NCBI GenBank assembly: GCA_964402905.1
Contig: CAYODU010000024.1
Location: forward strand, 1 to 10,352
From: JABIDZ01 sp964402905
GTDB taxonomy: Archaea > Iainarchaeota > Iainarchaeia > Iainarchaeales > JAAZKV01
DNA length: 10,352 nt
Direction: 5' to 3'
In this document: positions 1 through 5,030 of the stretch, piece after piece
Layout: each line of letters starts with the position of its first letter
How positions within the stretch are numbered: the first letter of the stretch is position 1
The notes under the pieces: generated by a model
The model's database searches: none
Told to the model about the DNA's origin: nothing
Seen by the model: only the letters and a program-made list of their open reading frames with translations
Program-made: the position numbers and the translations under genes

Positions 1-820
1 TTCGGCTTCTACTATACAACCAAACTTTTCCGCTTTTGAGTGTTTTTTCTAGACTCGTAGGGCTTGAATAAACAAGCGAAAGCACTGTTCCATCTTTTTC
101 TTGGATAATTGTTGGAATTAGTCCGTTTGATTTTTCAAAGTCTAGCATTTTTATGAATGCTTGTTTTGCGCTGAATTTTTTGGAAGAAAGGGCCATTCCT
201 GTTACACAATCAATCCCAATTTGGTCAAGGGTTTTTACTTCTTCAATTTCTTTTACTCCGCCGCCATAGGAAACTTTGTTCTTTGTTGATTTTAAAATTT
301 CTTTTATCTTTTCAATGTCAGTTCCTTTCACCAACCCAACTTTTTCTATGGGGGTGTAAAAGAATTCACAGCAGTAGTCCTCAAGTTCTTTAGCTAGCTC
401 AATAGGGCTTTTTGTTGTCCTTTTTTTCCAACCCCTTATTGCCACTTTTCCGTTTTTTGAGTCAAGCGCAACAATTATTTTTTCTTTTCCAATTGCTTTT
501 GCTAATTGGCTTAGAAAATCTTTCTCAGCCCTTGTACCAATAATTATTTTTTCTGCGCCGACATTAATTAATTCAACCGCTTTCTCTATTGTTCTTATTC
601 CTCCACCTACTCGGCAGGGGGCAATTTTGCATATTTTTTTAACTAACTCAAAATTATCTCCCTTTCCAAAAGCACTGTCAAGGTCAATTAGCTGGATTGT
701 CGAAAACGCCGCGTACTTTTTGGCCAGCGCCAAAGGGTTATTTATTTCAAGCACTTTCTTTTCTCCTTTTTCTAATTGAACAAGCTTTCCTTTCATTAAA
801 TCAATTGATGGAATTATCAT
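1..820 (-). CDS. hisA: HisA-HisI fusion, histidine biosynthesis (partial, C-terminus off window)
   Basis: The open frame starts at ATG 820 and runs without a stop to the left edge (273 residues visible). Residues 1-222 are a HisA-type (beta-alpha)8 barrel, the ProFAR isomerase of the histidine pathway: IPSIDL with the likely catalytic Asp7, the phosphate-binding segment RVGGGIRT (70-77), ALDSKNGKVAIRGW with the second likely catalytic Asp120, YT (155-156, matching the active-site Thr of known HisA), and YGGGVK (185-190). From about residue 225 the sequence becomes the N-terminal part of HisI, phosphoribosyl-AMP cyclohydrolase: LDFEKSNGLIPTIIQ, then VWLYSRSR. HisI acts just before HisA in the pathway. 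The zinc-binding Cys residues of HisI would lie beyond the window. The start is fixed by a full GGAGGTGA five bases upstream and a four-base overlap (ATGA) with hisG. The usual TDI and DGT after strand 6 read TPI and VGL, so the HisA half is somewhat divergent. Confidence 0.88.
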   Translation of the reverse strand, partial: MIIPSIDLMKGKLVQLEKGEKKVLEINNPLALAKKYAAFSTIQLIDLDSAFGKGDNFELVKKICKIAPCRVGGGIRTIEKAVELINVGAEKIIIGTRAEKDFLSQLAKAIGKEKIIVALDSKNGKVAIRGWKKRTTKSPIELAKELEDYCCEFFYTPIEKVGLVKGTDIEKIKEILKSTKNKVSYGGGVKEIEEVKTLDQIGIDCVTGMALSSKKFSAKQAFIKMLDFEKSNGLIPTIIQEKDGTVLSLVYSSPTSLEKTLKSGKVWLYSRSR

Positions 821-1281
821 TTTCTCACCTCCAAGAGAACTATGTTTGATTCGAATATTTTGTCTATTACTTCAAGCCCGGCTTTTTTTGCTGATTTGCC
901 AGAATAAACAATGTCAATGACAAAGTCAGCTATTCCTTTTTCAAAAGCAGTTTCGGTGCAGCCGGAAAAGTAATACTTTTTTACTTTTTTGTTTTTGAGA
1001 TAGGTTTCAGCAATATTTTTGTATTTAGAATTAATTGCTACTCTTGAGTTTTCTTTTAGCGGTGTTTTACCGAGTAGGCAAATTGCGGGTTTTCCAAACA
1101 AAGCATTTTTATCAATCCAAGGGATTTTTTGTTTTATTACTAAATTAGTTTGTTTTTTTAGTGTGAATTCTTTGAACAAATCTTCCCCTGTTAGGCCTAC
1201 ACAAGGTTTTTCGTTTTTTGACATTTCTTCAACAAAGAAAGGAACATCTTCTGCTCGAACAACGATTTTGTCGTTAGGCAT
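817..1281 (-). CDS. hisG: ATP phosphoribosyltransferase, short form (5' end in doubt)
   Basis: HisG catalyses the first step of histidine synthesis, joining ATP and PRPP. From ATG 1281 the frame gives 154 residues: VVRAEDVPFFVEE (7-19) matches the HisG VRPRDIPTYVEDG segment, VGLTGEDLFKE the GITGKDLLxE segment, RVAINSKY the second-domain strand, and SGCTETAFEKGIADFVIDIV the PRPP-binding region. It stops right after FESNIVLLEVRK, so it has no C-terminal regulatory domain; this is the short form, which in bacteria works with HisZ. The first strand and helix of the domain are missing from this start. The same frame continues upstream to a stop at 1405-1407 and looks HisG-like there (YRKALEE, LPKNSGLE, LIFIIPQ), but has no ATG, GTG or TTG. 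The well-spaced ATG at 1432 is in another frame. A single +1 shift would give about 204 residues, a normal short-form length. Confidence 0.82.
   Translation of the reverse strand: MPNDKIVVRAEDVPFFVEEMSKNEKPCVGLTGEDLFKEFTLKKQTNLVIKQKIPWIDKNALFGKPAICLLGKTPLKENSRVAINSKYKNIAETYLKNKKVKKYYFSGCTETAFEKGIADFVIDIVYSGKSAKKAGLEVIDKIFESNIVLLEVRK
825..832 (-). promoter_or_regulatory. Shine-Dalgarno site of hisA-hisI
   Basis: On the minus strand this reads GGAGGTGA, the full complement of the archaeal 16S rRNA tail, four to five bases before ATG 820. It lies inside the last codons of hisG and fits translational coupling through the overlapping ATGA. Confidence 0.85.
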
Positions 1282-1357
1282 TTCTTCAAGCGCTTTTCGG
1301 TACGCTTCAAGCCCCGAGTTTTTTGGAAGAACAATTATTGTTTCTTTAGAAACATCT

Positions 1358-1432
1358 TTAGAAATAGTTTGAGGGATGATGAAGATAAGGCACCTTACTT
1401 TGTATTACTTTCAGTTCTTTTGTTTGCTTCAT
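1358..1432 (-). other. Displaced 5' part of hisG, or a 24-codon leader ORF
   Basis: ATG 1432 lies seven bases after GGGGGT (1440-1445) and opens a 24-codon frame ending at TAA 1358-1360; an in-frame ATG at 1447 would add five codons. This is the only good initiation site between hisS and hisG. The HisG-like frame is +1 relative to it and is open from 1404, so a shift anywhere in 1361-1404 would join the two. GTG at 1393 in this frame, followed by a one-base shift, would give a HisG start of the usual kind (MLIFIIPQ). Alternatively the frame encodes a short peptide with a His-His pair (YLHHPSNYF) read before hisG. I favour a displaced hisG start. Confidence 0.5.
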
Positions 1433-1464
1433 TTTATTTACCCCCATAAAAATAATTTAATTCT

Positions 1465-2739
1465 TTAGATTGTTTTATTTTCGCCTTCAACAACCTTCTT
1501 TATTTTTTCAGCATTCATTTCAATCAGTTCTTGTTTTCCTGTTGAAAGATTTTTTAGCATTACTTTTTTTGCTTTCAATTCGTTTTCACCGAGAATTATT
1601 ACAAAAGGAATTCCTTTTTTGTTTGCGTACTCAAGATTTTTTTGTATTGAGCGTTGCATTAAATCATTTTCAACATTCATTCCTGCATTTCTTAGTTCTC
1701 GCCCTAATCTTAAACTTTCTTTTCCAGCTTCAATTCCTAATGGGACAACCATTAATTGTGTTTTTTGTGGGCACAATTCTTTTTCTCTTAAATTAAGTAA
1801 TCTGTCAATTCCAAAACTTATTCCAACGCAAGGTGTTTTTGGTCCGCCGTAAGTTTCAACAAGATTGTCATATCTTCCGCCGCCCCCAACGCTAGGTCCT
1901 TTCTCTCCTTTTTCATTTTCTGAAATTATTTCAAAAACATTTCCAGTGTAATATTCAAGTCCGCGTGCGAGGGAAGCATCAAATTTAACAAATTCCGACA
2001 AACCTGCTTTTTCGCAATACTCTAAAAGTTCTTTTAATTCTTCAAGTCCTTTTTTGTCTTTCACAATTTTCTCAATTTTTTTCAAATCATTTTCTTTTAT
2101 TACTTTTAGTACTTTATCACTTATTCCTTTTTCTTTTAGTTCTTTTGAAACTCCTTCTGTACTAATTTTATCTAATTTATCTATTGAGCGCATACAATCA
2201 GTTAACTGTTCTTTTTTTACTCCGCTTGCAATACAAATTTCTTCTAAGAGTTTTTTGTTAGCAACTTTTATTACAAATTTTAAGCTTAAATCTTTCATTA
2301 CTTTGTATGCGAGTGCAACGCACTCATAATCAGCTAAAATTGATGCGCTTCCCACAATATCTGCATCCGCTTGCGTAAATTCCCTGTATCTGCTTGCTCC
2401 GGGGCGATCATAACGATAAACCTTTCCCATTTGGTATCTTTTGAATGGTTTTATCAATTGGGGATTACTTACAATAATTCTTGCTAGTGGAACAGTTAAA
2501 TCAAATCTTAGCCCTAGTTCTCTTTCGCCTTTATCTTTAAAATAATAAATCTCATCTTTTACAGCTTCTCCAGCACTCCCTTTTGCTGCTAATAAGTTAA
2601 AGTCTTCTAGTATGGGCGTTTCAATTGGCTCGAAACCATATGCTTCAAATTCTTTTCTTATTCTGTCTTCTATTAGCTGTTTTTTCTTTGCTTGTTCTGG
2701 GAGTAAATCCCTCATTCCTCTTACTGTTTGAAAAGCCAT
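1465..2739 (-). CDS. hisS: Histidyl-tRNA synthetase
   Basis: This class II synthetase charges tRNA-His with histidine in the cytoplasm. The protein has 424 residues, normal for HisRS. It has the MAFQTVRGMRDLLPEQ start, LRFDLTVPLAR (77-87), motif 2 as YRYDRP and REFTQADAD (108-127), the histidine-binding LARGLEYYTG (257-266) with the active-site Arg259, GGGGRYDNL (285-293), and motif 3 VGISFGIDRL (305-314). From about residue 328 to the end is the anticodon-binding domain. All signatures of an active enzyme are present, so it is not a HisZ-type regulatory paralogue by appearance. The frame stays open upstream to 2802 but would run into tRNA-His, so I chose ATG 2739, which has GGACGTGA six bases before it. 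It follows tRNA-His and precedes hisG on the same strand. Confidence 0.96.
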   Translation of the reverse strand: MAFQTVRGMRDLLPEQAKKKQLIEDRIRKEFEAYGFEPIETPILEDFNLLAAKGSAGEAVKDEIYYFKDKGERELGLRFDLTVPLARIIVSNPQLIKPFKRYQMGKVYRYDRPGASRYREFTQADADIVGSASILADYECVALAYKVMKDLSLKFVIKVANKKLLEEICIASGVKKEQLTDCMRSIDKLDKISTEGVSKELKEKGISDKVLKVIKENDLKKIEKIVKDKKGLEELKELLEYCEKAGLSEFVKFDASLARGLEYYTGNVFEIISENEKGEKGPSVGGGGRYDNLVETYGGPKTPCVGISFGIDRLLNLREKELCPQKTQLMVVPLGIEAGKESLRLGRELRNAGMNVENDLMQRSIQKNLEYANKKGIPFVIILGENELKAKKVMLKNLSTGKQELIEMNAEKIKKVVEGENKTI

Positions 2740-2744
2740 TTTAT

Positions 2745-2752
2745 TCACGTCC
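2745..2752 (-). promoter_or_regulatory. Shine-Dalgarno site of hisS
   Basis: The minus strand reads GGACGTGA, one mismatch from GGAGGTGA, five bases before ATG 2739. It decides the hisS start against the longer open frame that would overlap the tRNA. Confidence 0.6.
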
Positions 2753-2763
2753 TTGAATAGAAA

Positions 2764-2836
2764 GGCCGGAGCCGAGAATTGAACTCGGGTCCACCGGACC
2801 ACAACCGATGATTCTAACCACTAAACTACTCCAGCC
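2764..2836 (-). tRNA. tRNA-His (anticodon GTG)
   Basis: The minus strand folds into a complete cloverleaf. The acceptor stem is GCTGGAG paired with CTCCGGC, with one G-U pair. The anticodon stem ATCGG/CCGGT encloses loop TTGTGGT with anticodon GTG at 2800-2802. The T arm is CCGAG-TTCAATT-CTCGG. G-1 (2836) is encoded in the gene and faces C73 (2764), the identity pair of tRNA-His. No CCA is encoded. No intron is needed to complete the fold. It lies 24 bases before the hisS start, so the two are probably cotranscribed, and the synthetase sits next to its own substrate tRNA. Confidence 0.95.
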
Positions 2837-3018
2837 ATCAATTAAAAAAAAATAAGATGTGAAACAATTAAAAAAAGACTTATTTGCCCTTTGCTCTCTA
2901 ATAAAGCAAAATTCGTTCTTACGACTAACAAAAAGTTCTGTGAATTCAGAGATGAAGTAAATCACTTTTTGCAATCATAATTAATTATTCAGCACTTTTG
3001 TTTTTAAAACTAACTATT
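2837..3018. other. AT-rich intergenic region between tRNA-His and the repeats
   Basis: This stretch separates the minus-strand histidine module from the plus-strand glycosyltransferase. It has poly-A/T runs just upstream of tRNA-His (about 2841-2875) where its promoter should lie; TTATTTTTTT on the minus strand is a loose TATA candidate. A minus-strand open frame crosses it but continues through the tRNA, so I do not call it a gene. I recognise no other element. Confidence 0.4.
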
Positions 3019-3094
3019 GTCCTAGAAAACGTGTGTTTTCTGGGTCCAGAAAATTTTTGATTTTCTTTGGTCCTAGAAAACGTGTGTTTTATAT
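3019..3094. repeat. Three tandem palindromic repeats, 25-26 bases each
   Basis: Three units start at 3019, 3044 and 3070, each with GTCC. Units 1 and 3 share 21 identical bases (3019-3039 and 3070-3090); unit 2 is a diverged copy. The core of unit 1 is the perfect inverted repeat AGAAAAC-GTGT-GTTTTCT (3024-3041), extended to a ten-pair stem by flanking bases and one G-U pair. Unit 2 forms a similar hairpin, CCAGAAAAT with ATTTTCTTTGG, with a small bulge. Unit 3 loses its last bases and merges into the TATA-like box of the glycosyltransferase gene. The placement suggests a control element, either protein-binding sites or RNA hairpins, but that is inference. Confidence 0.7.
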
Positions 3095-3095
3095 G
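3088..3095 (+). promoter_or_regulatory. TATA-like box of the glycosyltransferase gene
   Basis: TTTATATG is centred about 40 bases before ATG 3131. With the usual archaeal spacing, transcription would begin near 3117 and leave a leader of about 14 bases. The box overlaps the end of the third palindromic repeat. Confidence 0.4.
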
Positions 3096-3130
3096 GATAG
3101 GTATAAATTCTAATTTGGAATAAGTTAATT

Positions 3131-4003
3131 ATGGATTTTTTGACTGTGGGTATGCCCGTTTGGAATGATCCTGATTCAGTAGAAAAATCAGTAATGGCAA
3201 TTACTCGTTCAACTGCGTGGACTGAAAGACTTGATTCTAAAAAAGAATTGATTGTTTGTGTTAATGGTTGCACTGGGAAAAATGATGCAACACTAATTGC
3301 TGTAAATAGATTAAAGAAAAGAGTGCCTCGCTTGAAAGTTTTTGTTCTAAAAGCAAAGGGAAGAAACTTAGCAATTAATTTCATAGCAAGAAATGCCTCA
3401 CGCAAATCAAAGACAATTTTTTTCTGTGACGCTGATGTTTTAGTTACACGGGATGCAATTTCAAGAGTTCTTGAAGCGCTAAAGAGCCATCCTCATGCAA
3501 GATTTGCAGGGGCTGCTGCCATGCCAATGACTTCGCTTGTCCCGGAAAAGTATAGGGATCCTTTACGGGCGTATTTTCTTGAGAGAGCGAAAAAAAGATT
3601 AGCTAGTGGAGCAAATTATATTTCTGGCGCGGGTTATGCTGTGGATAGATATTTTTTCTTAAGACACCCTTTGCCCAGCACAAATCACATTGCTGATGAT
3701 TTATTCATTAACGAGAACTTTGGCAGAAGAATTGTTTTGGTACGCAATGCAAGATTATTTTATTTGTTGCCAAGTGCAGTTGATACGATTTTGCAAAGGG
3801 CGAGATACATTGTTCAGGAAAGAGAACAGGGAGTAAAAAAAGTAAATCGACCTTCTTTAGTACCTGAAGAACAAAGTAGAAAAGTAAAACAAGGTTTGCT
3901 CTTAAGAAGAGCCCTTGGCGGAGTAGCCCAATTGCTTGTTAAGGTGCACCCAAGAATTGGTTGGAAATCATTAGGCAGTACAAAATTAAAAAGAAAAAAA
4001 TGA
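3131..4003 (+). CDS. Glycosyltransferase family 2 protein
   Basis: The protein has 290 residues and a GT-A nucleotide-sugar-binding fold. The N-terminal strand VGMPVWNDPDSVEKSV (6-21) is the usual GT2 opening. FFCDADVLV (97-105) holds the DXD metal and sugar-nucleotide site at Asp100 and Asp102. ADD (188-190), with F-GRRIVLVRNA after it, matches the acceptor-side ED motif, and QRARY (222-226) corresponds to the (Q/R)xxRW motif of processive and related GT2 enzymes. I see no membrane segment or signal peptide; the basic C-terminus may associate with membrane or RNA. It probably adds sugars to a lipid carrier, glycan or protein at the inner face of the membrane, but donor and acceptor cannot be read. 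No sugar pathway genes adjoin it; the nearest partner is the small basic protein downstream. The start has no Shine-Dalgarno site. Confidence 0.88.
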   Translation: MDFLTVGMPVWNDPDSVEKSVMAITRSTAWTERLDSKKELIVCVNGCTGKNDATLIAVNRLKKRVPRLKVFVLKAKGRNLAINFIARNASRKSKTIFFCDADVLVTRDAISRVLEALKSHPHARFAGAAAMPMTSLVPEKYRDPLRAYFLERAKKRLASGANYISGAGYAVDRYFFLRHPLPSTNHIADDLFINENFGRRIVLVRNARLFYLLPSAVDTILQRARYIVQEREQGVKKVNRPSLVPEEQSRKVKQGLLLRRALGGVAQLLVKVHPRIGWKSLGSTKLKRKK

Positions 4004-4033
4004 TTCTTTTGTTAGTTGTAATTGGTGAAAACA

Positions 4034-4040
4034 TTAATTA
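4034..4040 (+). promoter_or_regulatory. TATA-like box of the small basic protein
   Basis: TTAATTA is centred about 27 bases before ATG 4064, the distance expected if the message starts at or next to its start codon. The start lacks a Shine-Dalgarno site, which fits. Confidence 0.3.
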
Positions 4041-4063
4041 ACCACTAAAAGCATTATTGTTTC

Positions 4064-4249
4064 ATGTCAGATCAAAAGCTTGCTTTGAAAATAAGAAAAG
4101 CGATTTATGCTCTTAATAAATCGCGCCCAACAAAAGAAAAAACTGCTAATGCGCGTAGACAGGCAAACCAAGCGAAAACAATTCTTCACACTCACAAAAA
4201 AAGAAAACCACTTCACCACAAAAAAGTTGCAATAAAAGCAAGTAACTAA
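4064..4249 (+). CDS. Small, very basic protein of unknown function
   Basis: The frame encodes 61 residues with 13 Lys, 5 Arg and 4 His against only one Asp and one Glu. The first half (about 5-40) is likely helical, with Ala, Leu and basic residues; the second half is a Lys/His-rich tail (HTHKKRKPLHHKK, 42-54). Such a composition suits binding to nucleic acid or ribosomes, but I recognise no family. It lies 60 bases after the glycosyltransferase on the same strand, has a TATA-like box at leaderless distance and is followed by a possible terminator, all of which support a real gene. A chance open frame in AT-rich DNA cannot be excluded. Confidence 0.55.
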   Translation: MSDQKLALKIRKAIYALNKSRPTKEKTANARRQANQAKTILHTHKKRKPLHHKKVAIKASN

Positions 4250-4284
4250 AAAAAGTAAATCAAGAATAATATCTTTTGATTAAA

Positions 4285-4302
4285 ATAAAAAAGCTTTTTT
4301 AT
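4285..4302. terminator. AT-rich palindrome, possible two-way terminator
   Basis: A perfect 18-base palindrome, ATAAAAAAG followed by its complement, lies between the convergent ends of the small basic gene and trkA. It gives a run of six T on either strand, enough for archaeal T-tract termination in both directions. Confidence 0.4.
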
Positions 4303-4311
4303 GATTTTCAA

Positions 4312-4965
4312 CTAGAGTATTTTTTGTCTTACTTTATTAGCAACTTCTCTTTTAGCAATAATAAGTATTTTCATTCCTGCTTTTATTTTTGTTTCTGGGC
4401 CAGGAATAATTAGTTCTCCTTTTTCATAGAAACCAATTATCGCACTCCCCGCAGGATTTTCAATTTCTTTTACTTTCTTTCCCTGTAGTTTGCTTTTGCT
4501 AGTAACTTCTATCTCCATTATTTCAGCAGAACCTCTAGAAATAAACGCTAGGTCAAGCACTTCAGGTTTTGTAATAAGTTCTTCAATATAACCTGCGGCA
4601 GCAGCTTCTGGATGGATAACAACATCTATTCCAAGTTTTTTTAGTATCTCTTCATTGTAATCAATTCTTGATATTCTTGCACCCACTTGTTTTGCCCCAA
4701 TATCTTTTGCAAGTAAACAAATAATCATATTGGTTTCATCTTGTCCCGTTAGGGCAACAAGCGCGTCACACTCTTTTATATCAGCTTTACCCAAAACTTT
4801 TGGATCTGTTGCATCTCCATTAATTGCAACAATATCTAGTTCGTTAGCAATTTTGTCGCATCGTGAAGAGTCCTTATCAATAACAATGCACTCATGATTC
4901 TCATCAAGTAATAGATGTGCTAAGTAGTAACCAAGATTTCCTGCGCCCACAATAACAATATACAT
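4312..4965 (-). CDS. trkA: TrkA-type potassium uptake regulator
   Basis: This 217-residue cytoplasmic protein is a single RCK unit that gates the Trk/Ktr channel in response to NAD(H) or nucleotide. The N-terminal Rossmann domain opens with VIVGAGNLG (4-12), the dinucleotide-binding glycine loop; the acidic residue ending strand 2 is in IDKDSSRCD, and GDATDP (50-55) and ALTGQDETN follow as in other TrkA_N domains. Residues about 135-217 form the TrkA_C domain (GKKVKEI, IPGPETKIKAGMKILII). Bacterial TrkA often has two such units; one unit is usual in archaea and KtrA. It lies 65 bases downstream of trkH on the same strand, as expected for a channel and its gate. ATG 4965 has no clear Shine-Dalgarno site. 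Confidence 0.93.
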   Translation of the reverse strand: MYIVIVGAGNLGYYLAHLLLDENHECIVIDKDSSRCDKIANELDIVAINGDATDPKVLGKADIKECDALVALTGQDETNMIICLLAKDIGAKQVGARISRIDYNEEILKKLGIDVVIHPEAAAAGYIEELITKPEVLDLAFISRGSAEIMEIEVTSKSKLQGKKVKEIENPAGSAIIGFYEKGELIIPGPETKIKAGMKILIIAKREVANKVRQKIL

Positions 4966-5030
4966 TAAATCAACCTACCAATTAATGTTTTTTCTATTTA
5001 AATAATTTTGCTAAACACAAAATGTGTTTC

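Noticed and set aside
1374..1383. ATGATGA as a C box of a C/D-box guide RNA
   Set aside because: No D box (CTGA) at suitable spacing on the same strand, and the site lies in hisG-like coding sequence.
1019..2329. Plus-strand open frames (1019-1372, 1470-1796, 1619-1852, 2054-2329)
   Set aside because: All are antisense to hisG or hisS and rich in Phe, Ser and Leu, as expected from the complement of Lys/Glu-rich codons.
1465..2739. hisS as a HisZ regulatory paralogue
   Set aside because: It keeps motif 2, the LARGLEYYTG histidine-binding segment, motif 3 and an anticodon-binding domain, all signs of an active synthetase.
2740..2802. Extended hisS start at 2802 (21 extra residues)
   Set aside because: The extra codons would be read from the tRNA-His gene; ATG 2739 has its own ribosome site and matches the usual HisRS N-terminus.
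2741..2974. 77-codon minus-strand open frame across tRNA-His
   Set aside because: It overlaps the tRNA and the hisS start, has no recognisable domain and is explained by chance.
3019..3094. Repeats as a CRISPR array
   Set aside because: The units abut without unique spacers, unit 2 is diverged, and no cas gene is present.
3073..3405. Minus-strand open frame of 110 codons
   Set aside because: It is antisense to the well-supported glycosyltransferase gene and its repeats, with no protein-like pattern.
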